DNA of 7,745 bases from Sporosarcina sp. (GTDB taxonomy: Bacteria > Bacillota > Bacilli > Bacillales_A > Planococcaceae): assembly GCA_029263945.1 (NCBI GenBank), contig JARIDM010000135.1, forward strand, positions 1-7,745. Direction: 5' to 3'. A program made the translations under genes and the position numbers. The notes under the pieces were generated by a model. The model saw only the letters and a list, made by a program, of their open reading frames with translations. It was not told the origin of the DNA and made no database searches. Numbering within the stretch: the stretch's first letter is position 1; every line of letters starts with the position of its first letter. This document shows positions 1-5,407 of this stretch, in pieces.

Positions 1-260
1 TAATCTTCCGTGCAACAGGACATTCATCATACGGTAACCATATTATGATTACACATTCAATAGAAGGTAAAACATATACAACAGTGTATGCACATATGTC
101 TTCATTTAATGTGGGTGTAGGTCAAGTTGTTAAAAAAGGACAACAGATCGGAACAATGGGTAACACAGGAGATTCTACAGGACCCCATTTACATTTCGAA
201 CTATATCCTGGGCCATTTATCTATGGAACTGCCATTAATCCTAGAGGAATTGTTTACTAA
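1..260 (+). CDS. M23 (LytM/lysostaphin-type) peptidoglycan metallopeptidase, C-terminal part only
   Basis: The frame is open from base 3 and ends at TAA 258-260, so only about the last 85 residues are present. They carry the second half of an M23 domain: a GNHIMITHS strand, the YAHM segment with a zinc-ligand-type histidine, the VGQVVKKGQQIGTMGNTG turn, and the HLHFE motif whose two histidines (codons 186-188 and 192-194) complete the zinc site. The upstream zinc ligands of the GxxHxGxD motif lie outside the window. Members cut peptide cross-links in the cell wall. The TGPHLHFE...NPRGIVY ending resembles the coiled-coil M23 proteins encoded beside ftsEX in Bacillus relatives. Because ctp and minJ follow here, an FtsEX-linked hydrolase is a reasonable inference, but ftsEX is not in view. 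Codons favour A/T in third position more than in the genes that follow. The M23 assignment is secure; the exact subfamily is not. Confidence 0.88.
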   Translation, partial: IFRATGHSSYGNHIMITHSIEGKTYTTVYAHMSSFNVGVGQVVKKGQQIGTMGNTGDSTGPHLHFELYPGPFIYGTAINPRGIVY

Positions 261-270
261 TAAAATATGC

Positions 271-302
271 GTGGGTCCATCTTTCGGGGTGGGCCTATTT
301 TT
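271..302 (+). terminator. Rho-independent terminator after the M23 gene
   Basis: Bases 271-281 can pair with 288-298 (11 bp, with several G-U pairs) around a six-base loop at 282-287, and T298-T302 follows directly. It starts 10 bp after the M23 stop, which suits termination of that transcript. The G-U content makes the stem weaker than the terminators later in the window. Confidence 0.6.
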
Positions 303-338
303 ATGGGCAGAAATCTAGCAATGTCGGGAAGAATTCGA

Positions 339-344
339 TAAAAT
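339..344 (+). promoter_or_regulatory. Possible -10 element for the 379-1591 gene pair
   Basis: TAAAAT at 339-344 matches five of six bases of the sigma-A -10 consensus and lies between the terminator at 271-302 and the start at 379. The hexamer at the right distance upstream (near 315-321, TAGCAA-like) is a poor -35. A promoter is needed here if the preceding terminator is efficient, but the sequence support is weak. Confidence 0.3.
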
Positions 345-378
345 ACAGATGGCTAAATAAATGAAGGGTGCGAATTGG

Positions 379-1029
379 ATGCTTGTCTCTACCTATTACA
401 CAATTGGAAATATGACCGTTCCTTCCTCATGGATTGCGCTGATTATTGCCTTTGTCATCGCCTATATGGTCGTTCGAAAGAAATTTGACAAACGACATGC
501 TGAAAAGTTTTCTGATCTAATTTTTACTTTTATCATCGTCTGGAAATTGAGCGTTGTGCTCACGCAATTTGAAACAGTTATTCATTCGCCATTGTCTATA
601 CTCTATTTTAACGGGGGTCGAATTGGTGTATTTCTGGCATTGCTGACGGTTGGAGGAATCGTCCTTGTGGATGTATATTTGAAACGTCTGATTGCTCTTG
701 ATTTGCGTTCATTATTTATGGGCTTTGTATCGGTGCAGGCCCTGTATCCGATGCTGATGATTATGCTAAATAAAGAAGTACCGATGATGGCATATGTGAG
801 TGTGGTCATAATGGTCGCATTTGCTTTATATATGGTTTTCGTCATTAAGAAAGTAGCCGTTTTATTGGTTTACTGGGTACTCTTATTTGCAGCAGTTCAT
901 CTGTTTTCGAGTGCGTTATTAGACGCTGGGATTACGGGTACATCCGTATTGTCAACGCTTGTCATAAGTTTATTTTTTGTAGCAGGTCACGTGCTTGTTC
1001 ATGCTAAAGGGAGGGAACTTGTTGAATAA
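379..1029 (+). CDS. Polytopic membrane protein resembling a reduced Lgt (prolipoprotein diacylglyceryl transferase) relative
   Basis: This is a hydrophobic protein of 216 residues with about seven membrane segments (near residues 17-33, 45-62, 82-101, 108-128, 136-155, 158-180 and 187-207). The stretch from residue 45 to 95 (SDLIF...WKLS..., then HSPLSILYFNGGRIG) recalls the part of Lgt where a DL...G.R segment is followed by NPLxIL.W.GG. The histidine and arginine motifs needed for Lgt catalysis are not evident, so transferase activity should not be assumed. ATG 379 is preferred because AAGGGTG (364-370) lies 8 bp upstream; the in-frame ATG 361 has no ribosome site. The 3' end overlaps the start of the thioredoxin gene by 8 bp, which implies translational coupling. 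A role as membrane partner of that thioredoxin is an inference. Confidence 0.75.
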   Translation: MLVSTYYTIGNMTVPSSWIALIIAFVIAYMVVRKKFDKRHAEKFSDLIFTFIIVWKLSVVLTQFETVIHSPLSILYFNGGRIGVFLALLTVGGIVLVDVYLKRLIALDLRSLFMGFVSVQALYPMLMIMLNKEVPMMAYVSVVIMVAFALYMVFVIKKVAVLLVYWVLLFAAVHLFSSALLDAGITGTSVLSTLVISLFFVAGHVLVHAKGRELVE

Positions 1030-1591
1030 AAAATTGATTGGAACTTTCATCGCCATTTTGTTGGTCGGCACATTAGTTGTGCTGATGGTCAAGTCGAATA
1101 TGGAAGAAACGAAGCCAAAAGAAACGACAAATCAACTTGTTGAAGATGAAACGGTCGGTATAGAACAAGGGGATACGCCGCCTGACTTTGAACTGACAAC
1201 CTTAGATGGAGATGTCGTTAGGTTGTCAGCGTTAAAAGGGAAAAAAGTCATTTTGAATTTCTGGGCTTCTTGGTGTGGTCCGTGTAAAGCGGAAATGCCG
1301 CATATGCAAAAGTATTATGAGAAAAATAAAGACAGCGCCAATGTTGAAATTGTTGCTGTGAATATGTCTACACAAGAAAGAAAAGGGATAGAAGGCATTG
1401 TGGATTTTGTTGATGAATACGGGTTAACTTTTCCAATACCGCTGGATACTGAGGGTTTTGTGATTGATACGTATCAAGTCATCTCGATTCCGACGACTTA
1501 TATGATTGCAACTGATGGAACGATTTCCATGAAAATTGTAGGTCCAATGGATGAAAATATGTTGGGTGAGTTTGTAGAAGGGCTCGATTAA
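1022..1591 (+). CDS. Membrane-anchored TlpA/ResA-family thiol-disulfide oxidoreductase
   Basis: The 189-residue protein has an N-terminal hydrophobic anchor (about residues 5-23) after MNKK, a charged linker to about residue 50, then a thioredoxin fold of the redoxin/TlpA type. The active site is WASWCGPCKAE with Cys85 and Cys88, and the cis-proline is in SIPTTY (Pro157). Such proteins face outward and exchange disulfides in exported or haem-binding partners, as ResA does in cytochrome c maturation. The CGPC motif differs from the CEPC of classical ResA, so ResA itself is not claimed. TTG 1022 is chosen because AAAGGGAGGGA (1005-1015) lies about 7 bp upstream; TTG 1019 is the alternative. An in-frame TTG at 995 would precede the ribosome site. 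The 8-bp overlap with the membrane protein upstream suggests one operon. Confidence 0.9.
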   Translation: MNKKLIGTFIAILLVGTLVVLMVKSNMEETKPKETTNQLVEDETVGIEQGDTPPDFELTTLDGDVVRLSALKGKKVILNFWASWCGPCKAEMPHMQKYYEKNKDSANVEIVAVNMSTQERKGIEGIVDFVDEYGLTFPIPLDTEGFVIDTYQVISIPTTYMIATDGTISMKIVGPMDENMLGEFVEGLD

Positions 1592-1627
1592 TTAGAAGCC
1601 GGCTTATGCAGTCGTAATGTTCAATTC

Positions 1628-1646
1628 CTGTTCATATAGTGAACAG
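1628..1646 (+). promoter_or_regulatory. 7-bp perfect inverted repeat abutting the ctp ribosome site
   Basis: CTGTTCA (1628-1634) and TGAACAG (1640-1646) are perfect complements around the loop TATAG. The right arm runs into the Shine-Dalgarno sequence AGAGGAGGGG (1645-1654). It could be a small RNA hairpin that influences ribosome access to the protease gene, or a protein operator. No T-run follows, so it is not a terminator. Confidence 0.4.
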
Positions 1647-1659
1647 AGGAGGGGATTTT

Positions 1660-3093
1660 ATGCGCAAAAGCCGGATTTTTCTTTTTGTAGTGTTGTTACT
1701 TGTGACGCTTTGTGTGTTGTTTTTCTTGAATGGTTCTAAAGGTAAGAAGGAAGCGACGCCTGCGACAACTTTTGGTGTGATTGACGAGGCTTATGAGATT
1801 ATTCAAAAACGTGGGGTGTATCCTGTAAAAGGAGATGAACTGATTGAGGGGGCGCTCCGTGGGATGGCGGATGTAATTGGCGATCCGTATTCAACGTATT
1901 TGACAGCAGAAGAAGCGGCAGCGCACCGCGAGTCACTTGCGAGTGAACGAATTGGCATTGGTGCTGAAATCACGAGGTCAAATGGTAAGTTTATCATTGT
2001 TGCCCCTTTAAAATCTTCACCAGCCGATAAAGCAGGGCTTCGTCCGTATGATGAAATAATTCAACTAGACGGCGAGAGAATCGAAGGGGAGACGCTTCAA
2101 GGGGTTGTCAAAAGAATTCGAGGGAAACAAGGAACGACGTTGAAGATGACGATATTCAGACCAGATGAAAATAAACATCTTGAAGTCTCGATTACAAGAG
2201 ATGCGATTCCAGTAGCGACGGTTGCACATGAATTAATGACAGTCAAAAAGCAGAAGGTCGGCTACATATCGATCACGACGTTCGGTGAAGATACGGCGAA
2301 GGAATGGCAAGTCGCGACAGATGCACTCCTTGCAGGTGGAGCGAAAGCAATTATGATCGATGTACGTGGCAATCCTGGTGGCTACTTGCATAGCGTTTCT
2401 GAAATTGCAGGAAGTGTGTTAACTGCCGACACTATTTTTGCTTATATGGAAGACGGGGATGGTGCACTGTCACCGCTTGTCGCAGAAAAATCAGAAGACA
2501 TTCAATTTAACGAGCAGCTGAAGAAAATTCCCCTCGTTTTATTGCAAGATGAAGGCAGTGCTTCAGCGAGTGAGGTATTAAGTGGTGCGTTGAAAGATTT
2601 AAAAAGAAGTGTCATTATTGGTACACAAAGTTTCGGAAAAGGGACGGTGCAAGAAACGATTGACTTAACAAATGGCGGAGAAGTGAAACTGTCCACGCAT
2701 AAATGGTTGACGCCAAAAGAGAAATGGATTCACGGAAAAGGTGTAGAAGTAGATTTGGCGGTGGAGCAAAATCGCCTATTCAATGAGCATATCAGGTTGG
2801 TAACAGAGACCTATAAAGAAGGGGATTACCATGATGATATTTCCTATGCGCAGCGGTTACTTAAGGGACTAGGCTACAAAGTTAAACGAAATGATGGTTA
2901 TTTTGACGAGCAGACTGCACAGGCAATCGAAATCTTCCGTAAAGATGCAAAAATTAACGTATCAGAAAAAATGGACCGTGATTTTTTTATTGCGCTCAAA
3001 GCACAAGCGGAGATTTTTCGTGAAGATCGTAAAAATGATGCCCAATTAAAAATGGCCATTGATTATTTGGCTCATGAATTAAAAGTAAAGTAA
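1660..3093 (+). CDS. ctpB: S41-family C-terminal processing protease with PDZ and peptidoglycan-binding domains (CtpA/CtpB type)
   Basis: The 477-residue protein starts with a signal or anchor segment (about residues 4-24), followed by a helical cap (35-92), a PDZ domain (about 95-170, containing SSPADKAGLRPYDEI), the S41 catalytic domain (about 190-370) and a C-terminal peptidoglycan-binding repeat (about 388-445, with LLKGLGY and DGYFDEQT). By alignment to the family, the serine-lysine pair is Ser302 in EGSASASEVL and Lys327 in SFGKGTVQ, with Gln331 completing the CtpB-like triad. The length matches Bacillus CtpA/CtpB. CtpB in B. subtilis cleaves SpoIVFA during sporulation signalling; this protein may do that or act more generally at the envelope. 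ATG 1660 has AGAGGAGGGG five bases upstream; the in-frame GTG 1639 lies before that site. minJ next door matches B. subtilis ctpB order. The symbol could equally be ctpA. Confidence 0.9.
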   Translation: MRKSRIFLFVVLLLVTLCVLFFLNGSKGKKEATPATTFGVIDEAYEIIQKRGVYPVKGDELIEGALRGMADVIGDPYSTYLTAEEAAAHRESLASERIGIGAEITRSNGKFIIVAPLKSSPADKAGLRPYDEIIQLDGERIEGETLQGVVKRIRGKQGTTLKMTIFRPDENKHLEVSITRDAIPVATVAHELMTVKKQKVGYISITTFGEDTAKEWQVATDALLAGGAKAIMIDVRGNPGGYLHSVSEIAGSVLTADTIFAYMEDGDGALSPLVAEKSEDIQFNEQLKKIPLVLLQDEGSASASEVLSGALKDLKRSVIIGTQSFGKGTVQETIDLTNGGEVKLSTHKWLTPKEKWIHGKGVEVDLAVEQNRLFNEHIRLVTETYKEGDYHDDISYAQRLLKGLGYKVKRNDGYFDEQTAQAIEIFRKDAKINVSEKMDRDFFIALKAQAEIFREDRKNDAQLKMAIDYLAHELKVK

Positions 3094-3103
3094 GTTAAGA
3101 TTG

Positions 3104-3160
3104 CTGGGAATTATCTAACCGTTGTCCATCGCGGTAGCATGATTCCTAGTTTTTCCTTTT
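3104..3160 (+). terminator. Probable Rho-independent terminator after the S41 protease gene
   Basis: CTGGGAAT (3104-3111) pairs with ATTCCTAG (3142-3149, one G-U). A shorter inner ACCG/CGGT pairing (3118-3121 with 3131-3134) helps fold the long loop. T3150-T3154 and a second T-run follow. It begins about 10 bp past the protease stop codon. The long interrupted stem lowers certainty. Confidence 0.5.
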
Positions 3161-3182
3161 TTAATAGAAGTTTGTACAACTA

Positions 3183-3239
3183 CTCACCATCTCTGTCTAT
3201 TATTTGTTATAGTAGAGAGAGAGAATATGGGATGGTGAG
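3183..3239. repeat. 9-bp perfect inverted repeat flanking the minJ promoter and ribosome site
   Basis: CTCACCATC at 3183-3191 is the exact reverse complement of GATGGTGAG at 3231-3239, with 39 bp between. The right arm contains the GGTGA ribosome site of minJ, and the centre of symmetry (3211) falls in the extended -10 element. If transcription enters from upstream, pairing would hide the ribosome site; otherwise the arms could be paired protein sites. Confidence 0.4.
3205..3213 (+). promoter_or_regulatory. Extended -10 promoter candidate for minJ
   Basis: TG at 3205-3206, one base, then TATAGT at 3208-3213 fits an extended -10 element. The -35 position (about 3185-3190) is poor, as is common with extended -10 promoters. 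Transcription would start near 3220 and give a leader of about 25 bases before GTG 3245. A TTGTAC at 3172-3177 has no -10 at proper spacing. Confidence 0.4.
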
Positions 3240-3244
3240 AATAA

Positions 3245-4408
3245 GTGGAAAATGAAATACTGACGTACACGTTGTGGATGATTGCACTATTTTTCTTGAA
3301 TCCTCTTTTAATCATGGCACTATTTGCTTCAGTGATCTTAGGCTATGTTCGAGTGAAGCGCGAACGCAGTAGTTTTCGGGTTCGATTATTACCTGGATTA
3401 ACAGAATTTAAACGGATTTTATCAGAATCATGGGTACATGCACTTATTCTATCTATATTAATTACGGGAATTGGTTTAAGTGTAGACGTAGGTTGGCTTG
3501 TTTTATTTTGTTTATTTTCGATTATTGGACTTTTAACGTTTAATTATAAGCTGACATCACCGATTTACTTTGCGGCGTTGGCATTTAGCGGGATTTATGT
3601 GCTCGCACGTTTCGATGTAACCTATTTGTATTGGGATTCAGGCGCAGTCAATTTACTAGGGGATCTTGCGGTTACAGTTTCTCTGATTGCGGGAATGCTT
3701 TTGATCGCTGAAGGGCTACTGATTGCTCGACATGTTGCAGATGAAGCTTCTCCTTATTTAATAAAGACTAATCGTGGGCTCCGGGCTGGTGTTTTTAAAG
3801 CGAAACGACTTTGGTTGCTCCCTGTGTTATTTCTTGTGCCTGGGGAAATGGTAACGACTTATTTACCTTATTGGCCACAGTTTACATTAGGTGCAACTGC
3901 TTTTACGTTTGTTCCAGTGCCGCTTATCATTGGCTTTTCACAAGTTGTCCGCTCGTCTTTTCCAGACGTTTTGTTTCCAAAGGTAGGACGTTTTGTTACG
4001 TTAACAGGACTTGTAGTGATGGGCGCAGGGGTTATCGCAATTTGGGTTCCGCTTGTTGGTGTGATTGGTCTAGGGGTAGGCGTTATTGCGCGGATAATCA
4101 TTTCTATCGTTGTGACGGTTCTTGAGAAACGAAAAGGCTATGCGTTAGCGCCAAGTTCGATGGGTGTGGTGATTGCTGGTGTCGTGCAAGGCTCACCTGC
4201 CGAGAAGATGGGGATTTTACCTGGTGAATCGATCCGTGCGGTGAATGGCCAAAAAGTGGTAAATGAAAAAGAATTGTACGATGCGATTCAAATTAATGCG
4301 GCCCATTGTCGTTTACAAATTGCGGGACGTGATGGTGAAGTAAGATTGTTGCAACAAGTCATTTATCGACACGATCACCATCGCCTAGGGTTACTCGTGG
4401 TACGTTAA
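3245..4408 (+). CDS. minJ: MinJ-type polytopic membrane protein with C-terminal PDZ domain (division-site selection)
   Basis: The 387-residue protein has several membrane segments spread over residues 8-295 and a cytoplasmic PDZ-like domain at about residues 305-370, marked by VVIAGVVQGSPAEKMGILPGESIRAVNGQ. Length, topology and position after a ctp gene match B. subtilis MinJ (about 397 residues), which links DivIVA at cell poles and septa to MinD and so places the MinCD division inhibitor. The start is GTG 3245 with GGTGA at 3234-3238, six bases upstream. No swrA-like gene lies between ctp and minJ, unlike in B. subtilis. csbA follows after 29 bp with no terminator, so the two are probably co-transcribed. 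The assignment rests on domain order and gene order, because MinJ membrane regions diverge strongly. Confidence 0.85.
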   Translation: MENEILTYTLWMIALFFLNPLLIMALFASVILGYVRVKRERSSFRVRLLPGLTEFKRILSESWVHALILSILITGIGLSVDVGWLVLFCLFSIIGLLTFNYKLTSPIYFAALAFSGIYVLARFDVTYLYWDSGAVNLLGDLAVTVSLIAGMLLIAEGLLIARHVADEASPYLIKTNRGLRAGVFKAKRLWLLPVLFLVPGEMVTTYLPYWPQFTLGATAFTFVPVPLIIGFSQVVRSSFPDVLFPKVGRFVTLTGLVVMGAGVIAIWVPLVGVIGLGVGVIARIIISIVVTVLEKRKGYALAPSSMGVVIAGVVQGSPAEKMGILPGESIRAVNGQKVVNEKELYDAIQINAAHCRLQIAGRDGEVRLLQQVIYRHDHHRLGLLVVR

Positions 4409-4437
4409 CTTGTGTTTGTTGAGAAGGGTTGTTTAAC

Positions 4438-4689
4438 ATGGATTTATTTATAACGAAATTACTCTTGGCAATGTTTGCGCCAGCGTTGCTTGTGGTATTT
4501 TTTACACGGGTAACGTTTCACCATTACGTGGGGCTCGTGTTGACCGTGAGTTTAATTGCGGCATCTGTTTACGCAGGGTACACACATGATTGGATTTTGT
4601 ATGTTGTGGATGCGCTGTCGCTCACAGTTGGTTTCTGGTATGCGAAACGCATGGTGGACCGCGCACGTGGCCATCGTGAAAATGATTGA
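4438..4689 (+). CDS. csbA: CsbA family small membrane protein
   Basis: This is an 83-residue protein with two or three hydrophobic segments (about residues 5-22, 27-47 and 51-66) and a charged C-terminus. The FTRVTFHHYVGL segment (about residues 22-33) and the following GYTHDW match my recollection of B. subtilis CsbA (FTRVTFNHYV, GYTE). CsbA is controlled by sigma-B in B. subtilis and its biochemical role is unknown. ATG 4438 is chosen because AGAAGGG (4422-4428) lies nine bases upstream; the in-frame TTG at 4429 would be inside the ribosome-site spacer. I found no convincing sigma-B promoter (GTTT...GGGTAT) in the end of minJ, so readthrough from minJ is the simpler reading. In B. subtilis uvrB and uvrA come next; here a repeat block does. 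Confidence 0.85.
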   Translation: MDLFITKLLLAMFAPALLVVFFTRVTFHHYVGLVLTVSLIAASVYAGYTHDWILYVVDALSLTVGFWYAKRMVDRARGHREND

Positions 4690-4693
4690 ATTT

Positions 4694-4726
4694 GAGGCGC
4701 TTCCCTTTGCGGGGAGGCGCTTTTTT
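4694..4726 (+). terminator. Strong Rho-independent terminator of the minJ-csbA unit (copy 1)
   Basis: Bases 4697-4705 (GCGCTTCCC) pair with 4712-4720 (GGGAGGCGC, one G-U) around the loop TTTGCG. T4721-T4726 follows. It lies five bases after the csbA stop. The same hairpin recurs at 4888-4918. Confidence 0.92.
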
Positions 4727-4750
4727 GAATGAGGGCGAAGGAAATCGTCG

Positions 4751-4870
4751 ATACGCCCAAATATGGTGGAAATCGCCCAAAAAAGTGAAAATACGCCCAA
4801 ATAACTTTAAAATCGCCCAATAACGTAAAAAATCGCCCAAATCCAGAGAAAGTCGCCCAATAAAGAAAGC
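4751..4870. repeat. Array A: six units of 20 bp with CGCCCAA core
   Basis: The core CGCCCAA occurs at 4754, 4774, 4794, 4814, 4834 and 4854, an exact 20-bp period. The base before the core is A or T (A, T, A, T, T, T), and the roughly 13 bp between cores vary but stay A-rich. On the minus strand the motif is TTGGGCG. The cores are all in the same orientation, like binding-site iterons rather than palindromes. Confidence 0.93.
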
Positions 4871-4887
4871 GGAAGAGATGAAAAAGG

Positions 4888-4918
4888 AGGCGCTTCCCTT
4901 TGCGGGGAAGCGCCTTTT
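4888..4918 (+). terminator. Rho-independent terminator hairpin (copy 2)
   Basis: An 11-bp stem pairs 4888-4898 (AGGCGCTTCCC) with 4905-4915 (GGGAAGCGCCT), all Watson-Crick, with loop TTTGCG and T4915-T4918. It sits 160 bp beyond the first copy and would act only on readthrough. Read on the minus strand, a T-run follows three bases after the stem, so it may also work in reverse. Confidence 0.8.
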
Positions 4919-4944
4919 ATGAGGGAGAGCGAGGGAAATCGTCG

Positions 4945-5064
4945 ATACGCCCAAATATGGTGGAAATCGCCCAAAAAAGTGAGAATACGCCCAAATAACT
5001 TTAAAATCGCCCAATAACGTAAAAAGTCGCCCAAATCCAGAAAAAATCGCCCAAATAAAAAATC
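4945..5064. repeat. Array B: six units of 20 bp with CGCCCAA core
   Basis: The core CGCCCAA occurs at 4948, 4968, 4988, 5008, 5028 and 5048, again an exact 20-bp period. Units 1 and 3 are identical over 20 bases to those of array A, units 2, 4 and 5 differ by one or a few bases, and unit 6 differs most. Confidence 0.93.
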
Positions 5065-5074
5065 CGCGCACAAC

Positions 5075-5100
5075 AAAAAAACCACAATAAAGTGGTTTTT
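5075..5100 (-). terminator. Terminator of azlCD, probably bidirectional
   Basis: AAAAACCAC (5077-5085) and GTGGTTTTT (5092-5100) are perfect complements with loop AATAAA. On the minus strand the azlD stop codon (5099-5101) touches the stem, which ends in a run of seven T. The A and T tracts on both sides would let it also stop plus-strand transcripts from the repeat block. Confidence 0.88.
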
Positions 5101-5407
5101 ACATGAACAAACTATAAACGGCGAGTGCGGCGATTGTGCCGAGGACAACGGACATGACGCCGCCTCCGAGGCCAGCAATTAGAAATGCGGTTGCAGCGCC
5201 GATGACGCCGAAGAGAAGATTCCCTTCTTGGACAAAGAGGATCGCTGGGAATATGAGTGCGCCTAATACGGCGAACGGAATATTACGCAGCACGCCAGAC
5301 ACAACGGGGGGTAACGCTTTCCCTTCGAGTAGTGTTAAAGGGATCATCCGCGGAATATAAGTGGCCAGTGCCATTCCTAGCAGCATCCACCAAAAGATCG
5401 GACCCAT
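5099..5407 (-). CDS. azlD: AzlD-type small subunit of a branched-chain amino acid exporter
   Basis: The 102-residue protein has about four membrane segments and the AzlD family signature near the start (YIPRMIPLTLLEG, about residues 18-30), followed by LRNIPFAVLGALIFPAIL. AzlD proteins work with the larger AzlC to export branched-chain amino acids and their toxic analogues such as 4-azaleucine; related pairs export other amino acids, so the substrate is inferred. ATG 5407-5405 overlaps the azlC stop in TAATG by one base, and AAAGGAGGA (plus-strand 5414-5422) is six bases upstream, giving strong translational coupling. The length is normal for the family. Confidence 0.92.
   Translation of the reverse strand: MGPIFWWMLLGMALATYIPRMIPLTLLEGKALPPVVSGVLRNIPFAVLGALIFPAILFVQEGNLLFGVIGAATAFLIAGLGGGVMSVVLGTIAALAVYSLFM

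Larger units (their letters stand above)
4694..5064. repeat. Tandem duplication of a module of about 193 bp (terminator hairpin plus six-unit array)
   Basis: The block starting GAGGCGCTTCCC at 4694 recurs at 4887, and their contents align to the end of each array (about 4866 and 5060) with few substitutions. The offset is 193 bp at the hairpin and 194 bp in the array, so one small indel separates the copies. Array units correspond one to one between the copies, which shows that a six-unit module was duplicated whole. The block fills most of the 409-bp gap between csbA and azlD, and I see no credible gene in it. Confidence 0.9.

Noticed and set aside
127..318. Plus-strand 63-codon frame overlapping the M23 tail and its terminator
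   Set aside because: It lies out of frame over the conserved M23 residues, runs through the terminator hairpin and has no domain.
1635..1640. TATAGT as a promoter -10 for the S41 protease
   Set aside because: A start from it would fall inside the ribosome site (1645-1654), and there is no matching -35.
3811..4125. Open frames inside minJ on both strands
   Set aside because: They are shadows of the minJ frame. The membrane-protein frame has a ribosome site, a PDZ domain and the expected length.
4751..5064. CRISPR array
   Set aside because: The conserved core is only about 7 bp, the period is 20 bp, spacers correspond between the two arrays, and no cas gene is present.
4622..5178. Minus-strand open frames of 80-150 codons across the repeat block, rich in WAI, FGR and LGDF
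   Set aside because: They arise because the TTGGGCGATTTT-like unit has no stops in any frame. The 20-bp period shifts frame every unit, the frames overlap csbA or azlD, and they lack ribosome sites.
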